64,000 nucleotides of DNA from CAIWHR01 sp963734055 (GTDB lineage: Bacteria; Pseudomonadota; Gammaproteobacteria; Burkholderiales; Casimicrobiaceae): assembly GCA_963734055.1 (NCBI GenBank), contig CAVTFQ010000003.1, forward strand, positions 186,001 through 250,000. Reading direction: 5' to 3'. The translations under genes were made by a program, and so were the position numbers. This document shows, in pieces, positions 37,167 to 45,711 of this stretch. The notes beneath the pieces were generated by a model. It had not been told where the DNA came from and ran no database searches. It saw only the letters and a program-made list of their open reading frames with translations. Numbering within the stretch: position 1 is the first letter of the stretch; each line of letters begins with the position of its first letter.

Positions 37167-37643
37167 CTAGCGAACGATCGTATTGATCCGGTCGATCTTG
37201 TTTTGCAACTGGATGATGCCGTAGACGAGCTGCTCCGCGGTCGGCGGGCAGCCGGGAACGTAGATGTCGACGGGAACGACGCGGTCGCACCCGCGCACGA
37301 CCGAATAGGAATAATGGTAGTAGCCACCGCCGTTTGCGCATGAGCCCATCGAGATGACCCAGCGCGGTTCGGGCATCTGGTCGTACACCTTGCGCAGCGC
37401 CGACGCCATCTTGTTGCAAAGCGTCCCCGATACGATCATCACGTCCGATTGCCGGGGGCTCGCCCGGAATACGACGCCGAAGCGGTCGAGGTCGTAGCGC
37501 GATGCGGCCGCGTGCATCATCTCCACCGCGCAGCAGGCGAGACCGAAGCTCATTGGCCACATCGAGCCCGTGCGGGCCCATTCAACGAGTTTTTCCATCG
37601 TCGTGGTGACGAATCCCCGCTCCAGGATGTCGGCAGCTGCCAT
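37167..37643 (-). CDS. nuoB: Orphan NuoB-like subunit of complex I
   Basis: A 158-residue NADH-quinone oxidoreductase subunit B homologue. All four ligands of iron-sulfur cluster N2 are present: Cys37-Cys38 (FGLACCAVEMM), Cys102 (GSCANGGGYY) and Cys132 (VPGCPPTAEQ). The quinone-pocket helix ARTGSMWPMSFG is intact. No other nuo gene is adjacent, so this is a free-standing paralogue; a normal nuo operon may exist elsewhere. I start at ATG 37643; an in-frame start 26 codons earlier adds an unconserved segment. It may replace NuoB under some conditions or serve another NuoB-like complex. It is divergent from the ftsH paralogue. Confidence 0.93.
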   Translation of the reverse strand: MAAADILERGFVTTTMEKLVEWARTGSMWPMSFGLACCAVEMMHAAASRYDLDRFGVVFRASPRQSDVMIVSGTLCNKMASALRKVYDQMPEPRWVISMGSCANGGGYYHYSYSVVRGCDRVVPVDIYVPGCPPTAEQLVYGIIQLQNKIDRINTIVR

Positions 37644-37906
37644 GGCCTCTCCCGCGACTGAACCGCTCTTGGCCTGATAAATAGAGTCTCCCGGGGAAAA
37701 AACGGTTCCGCCGGCCTGCACGGCAATATTTACAATCGCCCGTCGCGCGCCGGCGGTGCCGCCGCCCTGCCGGCGTGCAAGCCGCCCCTGAATGGCGGGA
37801 ACGGCAACCTTCCGGCGCGGTGCGGTCTAACCCCTACGTCGCAAGGGCGCTTGCGGCGCTCCAGAGGTCTTGAAGCCGGGCCGCTCCCGCTTCAAGAAAG
37901 ACTGCC

Positions 37907-39769
37907 GTGAACAACACCGCGAAGCTCAACTTCTGGTACGTGGCAATCGCCGTCATCGCGATCGTCGTGATGCAGCAATTCCTTCGCCAGGCCACGACGA
38001 CGGAAGACATCTCCTACAGCGAGTTCGAGCGTCAGGTCGCGCAGAAGACCATCTCCAAGGTTACGGTCACCGATCGCCACATCCTCGGCACCTACAAGGC
38101 GCCCCACGACGGCAAGACGCAATTTCTCACCACCCGGGTCGCCCTCGATCCGCCTCTCGCCAAGGAACTGCGGGATGCCGGGATCGAAGTCACTGGCGGC
38201 GAGGAATCGAATCTGCTGACCAATCTGCTGTCCTGGATCGTCCCTGCGCTCGTCTTTTTTGGAATCTGGTTCTTCCTTTACCGCCGTTTCGCCGAGCGGA
38301 TGGGGATGGGCGCCGGCGGGCTCATGAGCATCGGCAAGAGTCGCGCGAAGATCTACGTCGAGAAGGACACGAAGGTGACCTTCGAAGACGTCGCCGGCGC
38401 GAGCGAGGCGAAACAGGAACTTCGCGAGGTGATCGATTTCCTCAGGAGCCCGCAGGACTATGGTCGGCTCGGCGCGCACATCCCCAAAGGCATCCTGCTG
38501 GTCGGCCCCCCGGGAACCGGCAAGACGCTCCTGTCGCGCGCCGTCGCCGGCGAAGCGGGCGTTCCCTTCTTCTCGATCAGCGGATCGCAGTTCATCGAAA
38601 TGTTCGTCGGGGTCGGGGCGGCCCGCGTTCGCGATCTCTTCGCCGAGGCGCTGAATCACGCTCCGGCGATCATCTTCATCGATGAGCTCGACTCGCTCGG
38701 GCGCGCGCGCAGCACGCTGGGTTCGATCGGCGCCAATGACGAGCGCGAGCAAACCCTGAACCAGCTGCTGGCCGAGCTCGACGGCTTCGACCCTCGCGAG
38801 GGCGTGGTCCTCCTCGCGGCGACCAACCGGCCCGAGATCCTCGACCCGGCGCTGTTGCGCGCCGGCCGGTTCGACCGGCAGATTCTCGTCGATCGGCCGG
38901 ACAAGCGCGATCGCGTCGAGATCATCAAGGTGCACACGCGCAAGCTGCGGCTCGCCGGCGACGTCGACGCCGAGAAGGTCGCCGCGCTCACGCCCGGCTT
39001 CACCGGCGCCGATCTCGCCAACCTGGCCAACGAGGCGGCGCTGCTGGCGACGCGCCGCAAGGCACAGGCCGTCGCGCTGACCGACTTCAACGAAGCGATC
39101 GAAAGAATAGTCGCCGGACTCGAGAAGAAGCATCGACTGCTGATTCCCAAGGAACGCGAGATCGTGGCTCACCACGAGATGGGGCATGCGCTGGTCGCGC
39201 TGAGCCTTCCCGGTGTCGAGACGTTGCACAAGGTCTCCATCATTCCGCGCGGGGTCGGCGCGCTCGGTTACACGATCCAGCGGCCAACCGACGACCGATT
39301 CCTGATGACCAAGGGCGAGCTCGAGGACAAGATCGCGGTGCTCCTCGGCGGCCGCGCGGCCGAGAAACTCGTCTTCGACCGCCTTTCGACCGGCGCCGCC
39401 GACGATCTGGCCAAGGCGACCGACATCGCGCGCAGCATGGTCGCGCGCTTCGGAATGGACGACGAGCTCGGCGGCGTGAGCTACGAGAGCGAGCGTTCGG
39501 GATTCCTCGGTCCGGTCGAGGGGCAGCCCTACTTCGAGCGAAAGTACAGCGAGGCGACGGCGCAGCACATCGACATCGCGGTCAAGCGAATCATCGACCG
39601 GGCTTTCCTGCGCTCATTCGCCATCCTGCGTACGAATCGCGCCGTTCTGGGCGAAGGCGCGCGCCGGCTGCTCGAAACCGAGACGCTCGAGGAGGACGCG
39701 CTGCAGGCGCTCGGGGCCAGGCTCGCGCCGCAGGCTTCGGCCGCCGTTCCGGTGAGCGAACCGGCGTAG
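37907..39769 (+). CDS. ftsH: ATP-dependent zinc metalloprotease FtsH (paralogue)
   Basis: A 620-residue membrane-anchored AAA+ protease that degrades membrane and regulatory proteins. Layout: membrane helix (about 9-25), periplasmic domain, second membrane helix (about 108-126), AAA+ module with Walker A GPPGTGKT at 200-207, Walker B IIFIDELDSLG, SRH region ATNRPEILDPALLRAGRFDR, and peptidase with His423-Glu424-His427 (HHEMGH). The start is GTG 37907. It differs from housekeeping FtsH (for instance HHEMGH in place of HEAGH), and no rrmJ/folP neighbours are seen, so it is probably an accessory copy. Confidence 0.95.
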   Translation: MNNTAKLNFWYVAIAVIAIVVMQQFLRQATTTEDISYSEFERQVAQKTISKVTVTDRHILGTYKAPHDGKTQFLTTRVALDPPLAKELRDAGIEVTGGEESNLLTNLLSWIVPALVFFGIWFFLYRRFAERMGMGAGGLMSIGKSRAKIYVEKDTKVTFEDVAGASEAKQELREVIDFLRSPQDYGRLGAHIPKGILLVGPPGTGKTLLSRAVAGEAGVPFFSISGSQFIEMFVGVGAARVRDLFAEALNHAPAIIFIDELDSLGRARSTLGSIGANDEREQTLNQLLAELDGFDPREGVVLLAATNRPEILDPALLRAGRFDRQILVDRPDKRDRVEIIKVHTRKLRLAGDVDAEKVAALTPGFTGADLANLANEAALLATRRKAQAVALTDFNEAIERIVAGLEKKHRLLIPKEREIVAHHEMGHALVALSLPGVETLHKVSIIPRGVGALGYTIQRPTDDRFLMTKGELEDKIAVLLGGRAAEKLVFDRLSTGAADDLAKATDIARSMVARFGMDDELGGVSYESERSGFLGPVEGQPYFERKYSEATAQHIDIAVKRIIDRAFLRSFAILRTNRAVLGEGARRLLETETLEEDALQALGARLAPQASAAVPVSEPA

Positions 39770-39826
39770 GTGTCAATCGTCAGGACGTTGCCGGAACGCT
39801 CGCGCGGATTCCACGCGCCGCCCTTT

Positions 39827-39985
39827 TAGTGTGCTGAGTCTGAAATTCATGACACATCTGCATGTCGTCGTTCCCGCGTAGAGCCTGCCCCCGACCTTGA
39901 AAGTCACCGGGTTCCGGCTCGCGCCCGCGGCGCGGGCGCGTCCGGAACGACGTGGAGCTGTGCAACGTCGGTTGGCATCACGGGC
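39827..39985. repeat. Dispersed palindromic repeat, copy 3 (degenerate right end)
   Basis: It starts TAGTGTGCTGAGTCTGAAATTCATGAC and keeps GTCGTTCCCGCG, CACCGGGTTCCGGCTCGCG and GTCCGGAACGACG. An internal part present in copies 1 and 2 is missing, and the right end lacks the CTAG terminus. It lies between ftsH and the pilin-like gene. Confidence 0.75.
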
Positions 39986-40058
39986 TGGCGCGCCTCGAAT
40001 GTTCCCCGCAGCTTCGGTTTACTATTCGGCGCATGGATCGGAGCTGCAGGCGGAATCC

Positions 40059-40550
40059 GTGAAGACGCGGGCGCGCGGTTTCACGATGCTGGAATTGATG
40101 GCCGTGGTCGCGGTCATTGCCATTCTCGCCACGTTAGCCATGCCGTCCTATTTCGATCGGATCGTCCGCGACCAGATCAAGGCCGCGCTGCCCCTGGCGG
40201 AGATCGCCAAGCAACCGGTTGCCGCTTCCTGGCTGGCTGCACAGGTCTTGCCTGTTGACAACGCCGCCGCCGGCCTGCCTCCCGCCGAGAAGATCGTCGC
40301 CAACTACGTCAGTTCAGTTGCGGTGGACCACGGCGCAATCCATCTCACGTTTGGTAACCGGGCGAACAAGGCCATTGCCGGAAAGCTTCTCACGTTGCGC
40401 CCCGCAATCGTCGAGGACGCCCCCATCGTGCCGGTCGCGTGGGCATGCGGCTACGCGGAAGCTCCGGACGGGATGACGGTCAACGGTGCGAATCGCACCA
40501 ACGTTCCGGAGCCGCTGCTTCCGATCGAGTGTCGTGCGTCGAAGCGGTGA
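40059..40550 (+). CDS. Type IV pilin-like protein
   Basis: A 163-residue prepilin. GTG 40059 gives a short basic leader KTRARG followed by the prepilin peptidase site and hydrophobic helix FTMLELMAVVAVIAILATLA, with the conserved glutamate at position 5 of the mature protein. The C-terminal half is a globular pilin-like domain with two cysteines (VAWACGY, PIECRAS) that could form the usual disulfide loop. An upstream ATG at 39999 would give an unusually long leader. No other pilus genes are adjacent. Could be a major pilin, a minor pilin or a competence pseudopilin. Confidence 0.85.
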   Translation: MKTRARGFTMLELMAVVAVIAILATLAMPSYFDRIVRDQIKAALPLAEIAKQPVAASWLAAQVLPVDNAAAGLPPAEKIVANYVSSVAVDHGAIHLTFGNRANKAIAGKLLTLRPAIVEDAPIVPVAWACGYAEAPDGMTVNGANRTNVPEPLLPIECRASKR

Positions 40551-40609
40551 CGATTGCGGGCACCAGGCCGGATTCATGGGGTCGTGCCGCATGGACGTTG
40601 GCAAAAATA

Positions 40610-41044
40610 CTAGATGGCACGCCGCGCCACGGATTCCGCCCAATCGACGATGAACCGCAATCGCGGCGCGAGAAGCCCACGCGCCTCGTCGAAGCTCGCC
40701 CAGCGCCATTCGTGGTGCTCGGGTCGGCCGAGCTCGGGGCTCACGGGCAATTCGATGCGCTCGCTGCGTGTCTCTGCCACGTAAAGGCGCGCGATCTTCC
40801 CGCCGGCGTAGGGCTCGGTCTCGCGGAACGCGTGGCCCCACGGAAACGCGAGGTCGGTGAGCCCCGTTTCCTCGTGCGCCTCCCGAAGCGCTGCGGCCAG
40901 CGGATCCTCCGCCGCGGCGATGAGACCCTTGGGGAAATCCCAGTTGCGAAACGCGCGGAGGAGCAGCACCCGCCAACCCTCCGGGACGCGTCGAAGTACG
41001 ACGACCCCGGCGGAGCGTTTGCGGTTCGGGTCGGCGTTGGTCAA
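40610..41044 (-). CDS. Nudix hydrolase
   Basis: A roughly 144-residue pyrophosphohydrolase with an intact Nudix box, GLIAAAEDPLAAALREAHEE followed by TGL. The flanking sequence (VVLRRVPEGWRVLLLRAFRNWDFPKG) and the end (PEHHEWRWASFDEARGLL) resemble diadenosine-polyphosphate or RppH-like members. The start is uncertain: TTG 41044 with AAGG upstream is the best candidate, since no ATG or GTG in frame precedes the domain closely. The frame stays open further upstream without similarity. Confidence 0.85.
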   Translation of the reverse strand: MTNADPNRKRSAGVVVLRRVPEGWRVLLLRAFRNWDFPKGLIAAAEDPLAAALREAHEETGLTDLAFPWGHAFRETEPYAGGKIARLYVAETRSERIELPVSPELGRPEHHEWRWASFDEARGLLAPRLRFIVDWAESVARRAI

Positions 41045-41220
41045 TCGCGTGCCTTGGGAGACGCGGGGGCGAATGGCAGCACGGGTTGATACCGCAGTGG
41101 GCGCGCCGGCGAGCAGTAGCCCTTTGCGCGGCAGAATGCGGCTCGGGGCCTGGAGTCGAGGCTCTGGCCCATCGCGGGCTTCACCCGGCCGTTCTTGGCG
41201 GTATCCGTTGTCGCATGGTT

Positions 41221-41739
41221 TCAATCGCTCCAGCCGCCCAACCAATTCGACGGCGGTGATGCCTCGAGCCATCGCGAGGGGTAAGGCGTCATCCCGGGGA
41301 CCAGCCGGCTCCACGCCGCGGCAACCAGCGCCAGAATCGCAACGCCTGGAATGACGAGCTGCCAGACCGCCGCCAACGTCGCGTGCGCGTGCAGCATGAT
41401 GAGCGGGTTGGCGCCCGCGGGCGGATGCACGGTCCTGGTGACGAGCATGAACAGCAGCGTCAGCACGACCGCGAGCACGTAGACCCAGAGGGCGTCCCCG
41501 AGCGCCTGGTAGCAGAGGATGCCGACGAGCGCGCCGCCGAGGTGACCGCCCGCGAGCGCGCGCGGCTGCGCGGCAGGCGCACGGCTGAGTCCGAACAGAA
41601 AGACCGCGGTGCCCCCCAACGAGGCAAGGAAGAGCGGCGCGGAGGGCGGATCGACGAACGCCAGGACCAGGGCCAGTGCCAGGGACGCTCCGACGCCGGA
41701 CGCGGCAAGGCGAAGCAGGCTGCGGGTGACGCGACGCAT
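41221..41739 (-). CDS. HPP-family membrane protein
   Basis: A 172-residue protein with four membrane segments and the signature TRTVHPPAGANPL, preceded by FVDPPSAPLFLASLGGTAVFLFG. HPP proteins are linked to anion transport (nitrite in plant and cyanobacterial relatives); the role here is unknown. ATG 41739 has GAGGAG at good distance. It lies 193 bp beyond nqrM on the same strand, so it could be read through from the nqr operon but probably has its own promoter. Confidence 0.9.
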   Translation of the reverse strand: MRRVTRSLLRLAASGVGASLALALVLAFVDPPSAPLFLASLGGTAVFLFGLSRAPAAQPRALAGGHLGGALVGILCYQALGDALWVYVLAVVLTLLFMLVTRTVHPPAGANPLIMLHAHATLAAVWQLVIPGVAILALVAAAWSRLVPGMTPYPSRWLEASPPSNWLGGWSD

Positions 41740-41932
41740 GTTGCTCCTCTCCTCCCGAGGATGAGCACGCATGATGCGTGTCCGGCGCGCCGGCGTCGAG
41801 TCGTCGCGTCCGGAAGTGCGCGGCTCGTGTGGGGCGCACCCGTCCCGAAGGATCGAGGCGCGCCGGTCCGCCCGTGGGCCGGCGGCACCGACGGCGGAAC
41901 CGCCGTGGCCTGGGATCCTCTATGGATTCCGA

Positions 41933-42193
41933 TCAGCCGTCCGAGTCCATGGAGGCAAGCGGTTCGCCACGCGGGCCGGAGAGCGCACCCGCACCGACCG
42001 CAGGCGGCCTGGGACGGTTCGGGCAGTGGGCGCAGGACACACGCTCTTCGTTGGGTCCGGCGGCCTCCGGGCCGCCGCAGGAGCCGCGCAAGCAGCGTCC
42101 CGACAGCATGACGCCAAGCGCCATTCCCACGAAGGCGAGCGCGAACAGGGCGAGCGCCACGAGAAACACCGGCCAGAGCGGCGACGCATCCAT
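41933..42193 (-). CDS. nqrM: Na+-NQR maturation factor NqrM
   Basis: An 86-residue protein with one N-terminal membrane helix (FLVALALFALAFVGMALGVML) followed by the NqrM signature RGSCGG and two further cysteines in SCAHCPN. NqrM (DUF539) is needed to deliver the iron centre held between NqrD and NqrE. It follows apbE by nine bases at the end of the nqr operon, exactly where it is found in other bacteria. The tail beyond the cysteines is longer than in known members and lacks similarity. Confidence 0.88.
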   Translation of the reverse strand: MDASPLWPVFLVALALFALAFVGMALGVMLSGRCLRGSCGGPEAAGPNEERVSCAHCPNRPRPPAVGAGALSGPRGEPLASMDSDG

Positions 42194-42202
42194 GCCGTTT
42201 CT

Positions 42203-43261
42203 CTAGACCGGCGTACCGCCGAGCGCCGCGAACGCCGGCGTGTACCGGTCGCGCAGCGAGCCGTCCGGCTCGCGGACGATGAAGCTCGCGGCGACATTCT
42301 GCGCCGTCGCCAGCGCATAGCCCTTGTCGGGTCCCAGCACGATCAGCGCCGTCGCCATCGCGTCGGCGAACGCGCACTCCTGCGCCACCACGCTCACCGA
42401 TGCGAGCCCGTTCCGGATCGGGCATCCGGTGACGGGATCGATTTCGTGCGAGTAACGCCGGCCGTCGCGTTCGAAGTAGATGCGGTAGTCGCCGGAGGTC
42501 GCCATCGACAGTCCCGAGAGGGGCACGACCAGATGCGGCTGCGGCGGCATGGCGTCGGGGCGCTCGATCGCGATCTGCCACGGACGTCCCTCGGCGTTGT
42601 GCCCGCGCGTCCGCACTTCGCCGCCGGCCTCGATCATGTAGTGGGCGATGCCGAGCGCCTCCAGAGCCTGCGCGGCCCGGTCGACGCCGTAGCCCTTGGC
42701 GATGCCGGAGAGATCGGCGGAAAGATCGGGACGCGCCTTGGTTACGGTGCGCTCGTCGGCATTCACGGCGAGCCCGCGCCAGCCGACGTGCGCCAACATG
42801 TCGGCGACCTCGGTGTCCCCGACGACGCGGTAGACCTTGGTCGGGCCGAATCCCCACGCATCGACGACCGGACGGATCGTGACGTCGAAGGCTCCGGTCG
42901 AGGCTACGCTCACCTCCCGGGCCAGCGCGAAGACGGCGGCTGTCTCGGCCGACAGCGCGAAGGGCGTCGTTGCGTCATGCCGATTGAATCGCGACAGCTC
43001 GGAGTCCGGATCGTAGGTGGACATCGCGTCGACAACGGCTTCGAGCGCATGGGCGACCGCGCCCTGCGCGGCCGCGGACTCCGACTTCGTCAACCCGGGC
43101 CCGGCGATCTTGACGGTGAACGTGGTGCCCATGGTCAGCCCCCGGAATTCGACCATGGGCGCGGCGGCCGCGCCGCGGCGGTCACCGCAAGCCGTGACGA
43201 GCGCGGCGGCAGCGAGCGCCTGAAGCACTGTCCGCCGGCGAGGAGAGATCAAGGTATCCAT
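42203..43261 (-). CDS. apbE: FAD:protein FMN transferase ApbE
   Basis: A 352-residue exported flavin transferase that attaches FMN from FAD to threonines of NqrB and NqrC. The N-terminus has arginines, a hydrophobic segment and a lipobox-like LVTAC (Cys25), so it is probably a lipoprotein. Family motifs include LTMGTTFTVKI, DPDSELSRFN, DLSGIAKGYGVDRAAQ, YMIEAGGEVRTRG and SHEIDPVTGCPI. The substrate threonines are present in the same operon (Thr236 of NqrB, Thr234 of NqrC). ATG 43261 is preferred over an in-frame GTG two codons earlier. Confidence 0.95.
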   Translation of the reverse strand: MDTLISPRRRTVLQALAAAALVTACGDRRGAAAAPMVEFRGLTMGTTFTVKIAGPGLTKSESAAAQGAVAHALEAVVDAMSTYDPDSELSRFNRHDATTPFALSAETAAVFALAREVSVASTGAFDVTIRPVVDAWGFGPTKVYRVVGDTEVADMLAHVGWRGLAVNADERTVTKARPDLSADLSGIAKGYGVDRAAQALEALGIAHYMIEAGGEVRTRGHNAEGRPWQIAIERPDAMPPQPHLVVPLSGLSMATSGDYRIYFERDGRRYSHEIDPVTGCPIRNGLASVSVVAQECAFADAMATALIVLGPDKGYALATAQNVAASFIVREPDGSLRDRYTPAFAALGGTPV

Positions 43262-43373
43262 GGGCACACTCCGTTTCGCATCTGCTTACGATCCCGGCGG
43301 TGGCGCGACACCTCGCGACCCGCCACGCGCCCCCGGTGAGGCACGCCTTTCCGCCGCGCTCGCGAACGCGCCA

Positions 43374-43826
43374 TCAGGCGGCCGCTCCGGGTGTGGAGCT
43401 GCGAACGGCCGCTTCGAATCGCCCTTCGCCGTGTTCGATCAACTCGCGGACCATGTCGCCGATCGACACCAACCCGTAGACCTTGGGCCCGTCGATCACC
43501 AGCAGATGGCGATGGCGATTCACGTGCATGAGCGAAAGCGCGGCTTCGATGGTCGTACCCGGCGTCACGAATCGAACGTCGCGCGTCATCACGAGCGAAA
43601 TCGGCGTGGTCTTCGGGTCGAGACCCGCGTGCACGACCCGGACGAGCAGGTCGCGCTCGGTAAAGATGCCGCCGACCAGGCCATCCTCGGTCATGATCAG
43701 TACCGCCCCGACCCGGCGCTCCGTCATCACCGCCACCGCTTCGGCGACGGAGGCCGCCGCTTCGACTGTCACGAGCTCGTCGCTCGACTTGCCCCGTATG
43801 ACTGCTTCGACGGACTGCTGCAACAT
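43374..43826 (-). CDS. Two-CBS-domain protein
   Basis: A 150-residue protein made of two CBS motifs: VTVEAAASVAEAVAVMTERR with VGGIFTERDLLVRVV, then RFVTPGTTIEAALSLMHVNR with VYGLVSIGDMVRELI. CBS pairs bind adenine nucleotides and sense energy state. It starts 15 bases after nqrF and precedes apbE by 112 bp, an unusual place in a Na+-NQR operon. It could adjust NQR or flavin insertion to ATP/AMP or NADH levels; that is inference only. Confidence 0.92.
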   Translation of the reverse strand: MLQQSVEAVIRGKSSDELVTVEAAASVAEAVAVMTERRVGAVLIMTEDGLVGGIFTERDLLVRVVHAGLDPKTTPISLVMTRDVRFVTPGTTIEAALSLMHVNRHRHLLVIDGPKVYGLVSIGDMVRELIEHGEGRFEAAVRSSTPGAAA

Positions 43827-43841
43827 GGGACGGCTCCTCTA

Positions 43842-45065
43842 TCAGCCGAAATCGTCGAGCATGATGTTCTCCCGATCGACGCCGAGCGAGAGCAGCATCG
43901 CGATCACGGCCTTGTTCATGGGCCCTGGCCCGCACATGTAGAACTCGATGTCCTCGGGGGCCGGGTGGTTCTTGAGATATCGATCGTGCAGCACGTTGTG
44001 GATGAAGCCCACCGGGCCGGTCCAGTTGTCCTCGGCCAGCGGCTCGGACAGGGCGAGGTGCCACTCGAAGTTCGCGTTGGCCTTCTGCAGCGCTTCGAAC
44101 TCGTCGACGTAGAAAGCCTCGCGCAGGCTGCGGGCGCCATACCAGAACGTGACCTTGCGCGGCGTGTGCAGCCGTTTGAGCTGATCGAAGATGTGCGAGC
44201 GCATGGGGGCCATGCCGGCGCCGCCCCCGATGAAGCACATCTCGGCATCCGTGTCCCGCGCGAAGAATTCGCCGAACGGCCCGGCCACCGTGACGTCGTC
44301 ACCCGGCTTGAGGTTGAACACCCACGAGCTCATGATGCCCGGCGGGATGTCCACCCGATAATCCGGCGGAAACGCAATTCGGATGGTGAACAGCAGGATC
44401 CCCTTCTCGTTGGGGTAGTTCGCCATCGAGTAGGCCCGCTCCACCGGCACAACCACCACCGACTTGAACCGCCAAAGATCGAAACGGTCCCATACGTCGC
44501 GGAACTGGGGGTCGATGTCGAAGGTCCTGAACTCGACTTCGTGCGGAGGACACGCGATCTGCACGTAGCCGCCGGCACGGAAGGGCACTTCCTCTCCGGG
44601 CGGCAGCGCCAGCTTCAGCTCCTTGATGAACGTCGCGACGTTGCGATTCGAGACGACCTTGCACTGCCATTTCCGCACGTCGAAGATCTCGGGCGCGATC
44701 TCGATTCGCAAGTCGCGCTTCACCTTGACCTGGCAGGCCAGTCGGTGTCCGCGCTTCGCCTCGCCGCGGCTGATATAGCCGGTTTCGGTGGGCAGGAGTT
44801 CGCCGCCGCCCTCCCGCACGACCACCTCGCAGACGCCGCATGCGCCCTTTCCGCCGCAGGCCGACGGAATGAAGATCTTGCGGTCGGCGAGCGTGCCGAG
44901 CAGCGTCCCGCCGGCCGCGACCTTGAGCGACTTCTCCGGGTCGTCGTTGATGACGATCGTCACGTCGCCCGTGGCCACCAGCTTCCGTCTCGCCGCAAGG
45001 AGAATGCCGACCACCGCCAGCGTCACCACTGTGAACATCGCCACGCCGAGAAGGATTTCACCCAT
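43842..45065 (-). CDS. nqrF: Na+-translocating NADH:quinone reductase subunit F
   Basis: The 407-residue electron-entry subunit, which oxidises NADH via FAD and passes electrons to a [2Fe-2S] cluster. The N-terminal membrane helix is at about 5-25. Cluster ligands are Cys70, Cys76, Cys79 (SACGGKGACGVC) and Cys111 (RLACQ). The FAD-binding motif is RAYSMANYP and the NADH-binding motif is MCFIGGGAGMAPMRSH. The end, FYMCGPGPMNKAV and MLDDFG, is typical. It lies 18 bases after nqrE. Confidence 0.97.
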   Translation of the reverse strand: MGEILLGVAMFTVVTLAVVGILLAARRKLVATGDVTIVINDDPEKSLKVAAGGTLLGTLADRKIFIPSACGGKGACGVCEVVVREGGGELLPTETGYISRGEAKRGHRLACQVKVKRDLRIEIAPEIFDVRKWQCKVVSNRNVATFIKELKLALPPGEEVPFRAGGYVQIACPPHEVEFRTFDIDPQFRDVWDRFDLWRFKSVVVVPVERAYSMANYPNEKGILLFTIRIAFPPDYRVDIPPGIMSSWVFNLKPGDDVTVAGPFGEFFARDTDAEMCFIGGGAGMAPMRSHIFDQLKRLHTPRKVTFWYGARSLREAFYVDEFEALQKANANFEWHLALSEPLAEDNWTGPVGFIHNVLHDRYLKNHPAPEDIEFYMCGPGPMNKAVIAMLLSLGVDRENIMLDDFG

Positions 45066-45083
45066 GGTCCGTCGAGGCCATCG

Positions 45084-45698
45084 CTACAACTGGATTCCCG
45101 AGAACATCATGAACGCGATCGACATCAGCCCGGCCGTGACGAACGTGATCCCCAGGCCGCGGAGGCCGTGCGGGACGTTCGAATAGCGGAGCTTTTCGCG
45201 TATGGCCGCCATCGCAACGATCGCCAGTGCCCAGCCGAGGCCCGACCCGAGTCCGTAGACGACACTTTCGGCGAACGTGTAGTCGCGCTCCTGCATGAAC
45301 AGCGAACCGCCGAGGATCACGCAATTCACGGCGATCAGCGGCAGGAACACGCCAAGCGTCGCGTAGAGGGCCGGAGCAAAACGGTCGACCGTCATCTCGA
45401 CCACCTGAACCGCGGCGGCGATCGTGCTGATGAACAGGATGAACGCGAGGAAAGAGAGGTCGACATGAGCGAGGCTTGGGGAGAGCCAGGCGAGGGCGCC
45501 TTCCGCCAGCAAGCCGTGGAGGATCACGTTGTTGAGGGGGACCGTGAGCACCTGCACGAAGACCACAGCGGCCCCCAGCCCGAGCGCGGTTTCGACTTTC
45601 TTCGAGCACGCGAGGAACGAGCACATGCCGAGAAAATAGGCGAGCGCCATGTTCTCGAGGAACATCGAGCGGACGGCGATATTCAGATAGTGTTCCAC
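45084..45698 (-). CDS. nqrE: Na+-translocating NADH:quinone reductase subunit E
   Basis: A 204-residue subunit with six membrane helices, homologous to NqrD and RnfA. It holds one of the cysteine pairs that ligate the intramembrane iron centre: MCSFLACS near the N-terminus and LIAVNCVILGG in the second half. It starts with MEHYLNIAVRSMFLENMALAYFLGMC split over the first helix. Sits 13 bases after nqrD. Confidence 0.97.
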   Translation of the reverse strand: MEHYLNIAVRSMFLENMALAYFLGMCSFLACSKKVETALGLGAAVVFVQVLTVPLNNVILHGLLAEGALAWLSPSLAHVDLSFLAFILFISTIAAAVQVVEMTVDRFAPALYATLGVFLPLIAVNCVILGGSLFMQERDYTFAESVVYGLGSGLGWALAIVAMAAIREKLRYSNVPHGLRGLGITFVTAGLMSIAFMMFSGIQL

Positions 45699-45711
45699 GG
45701 CGCCGCTTTCC

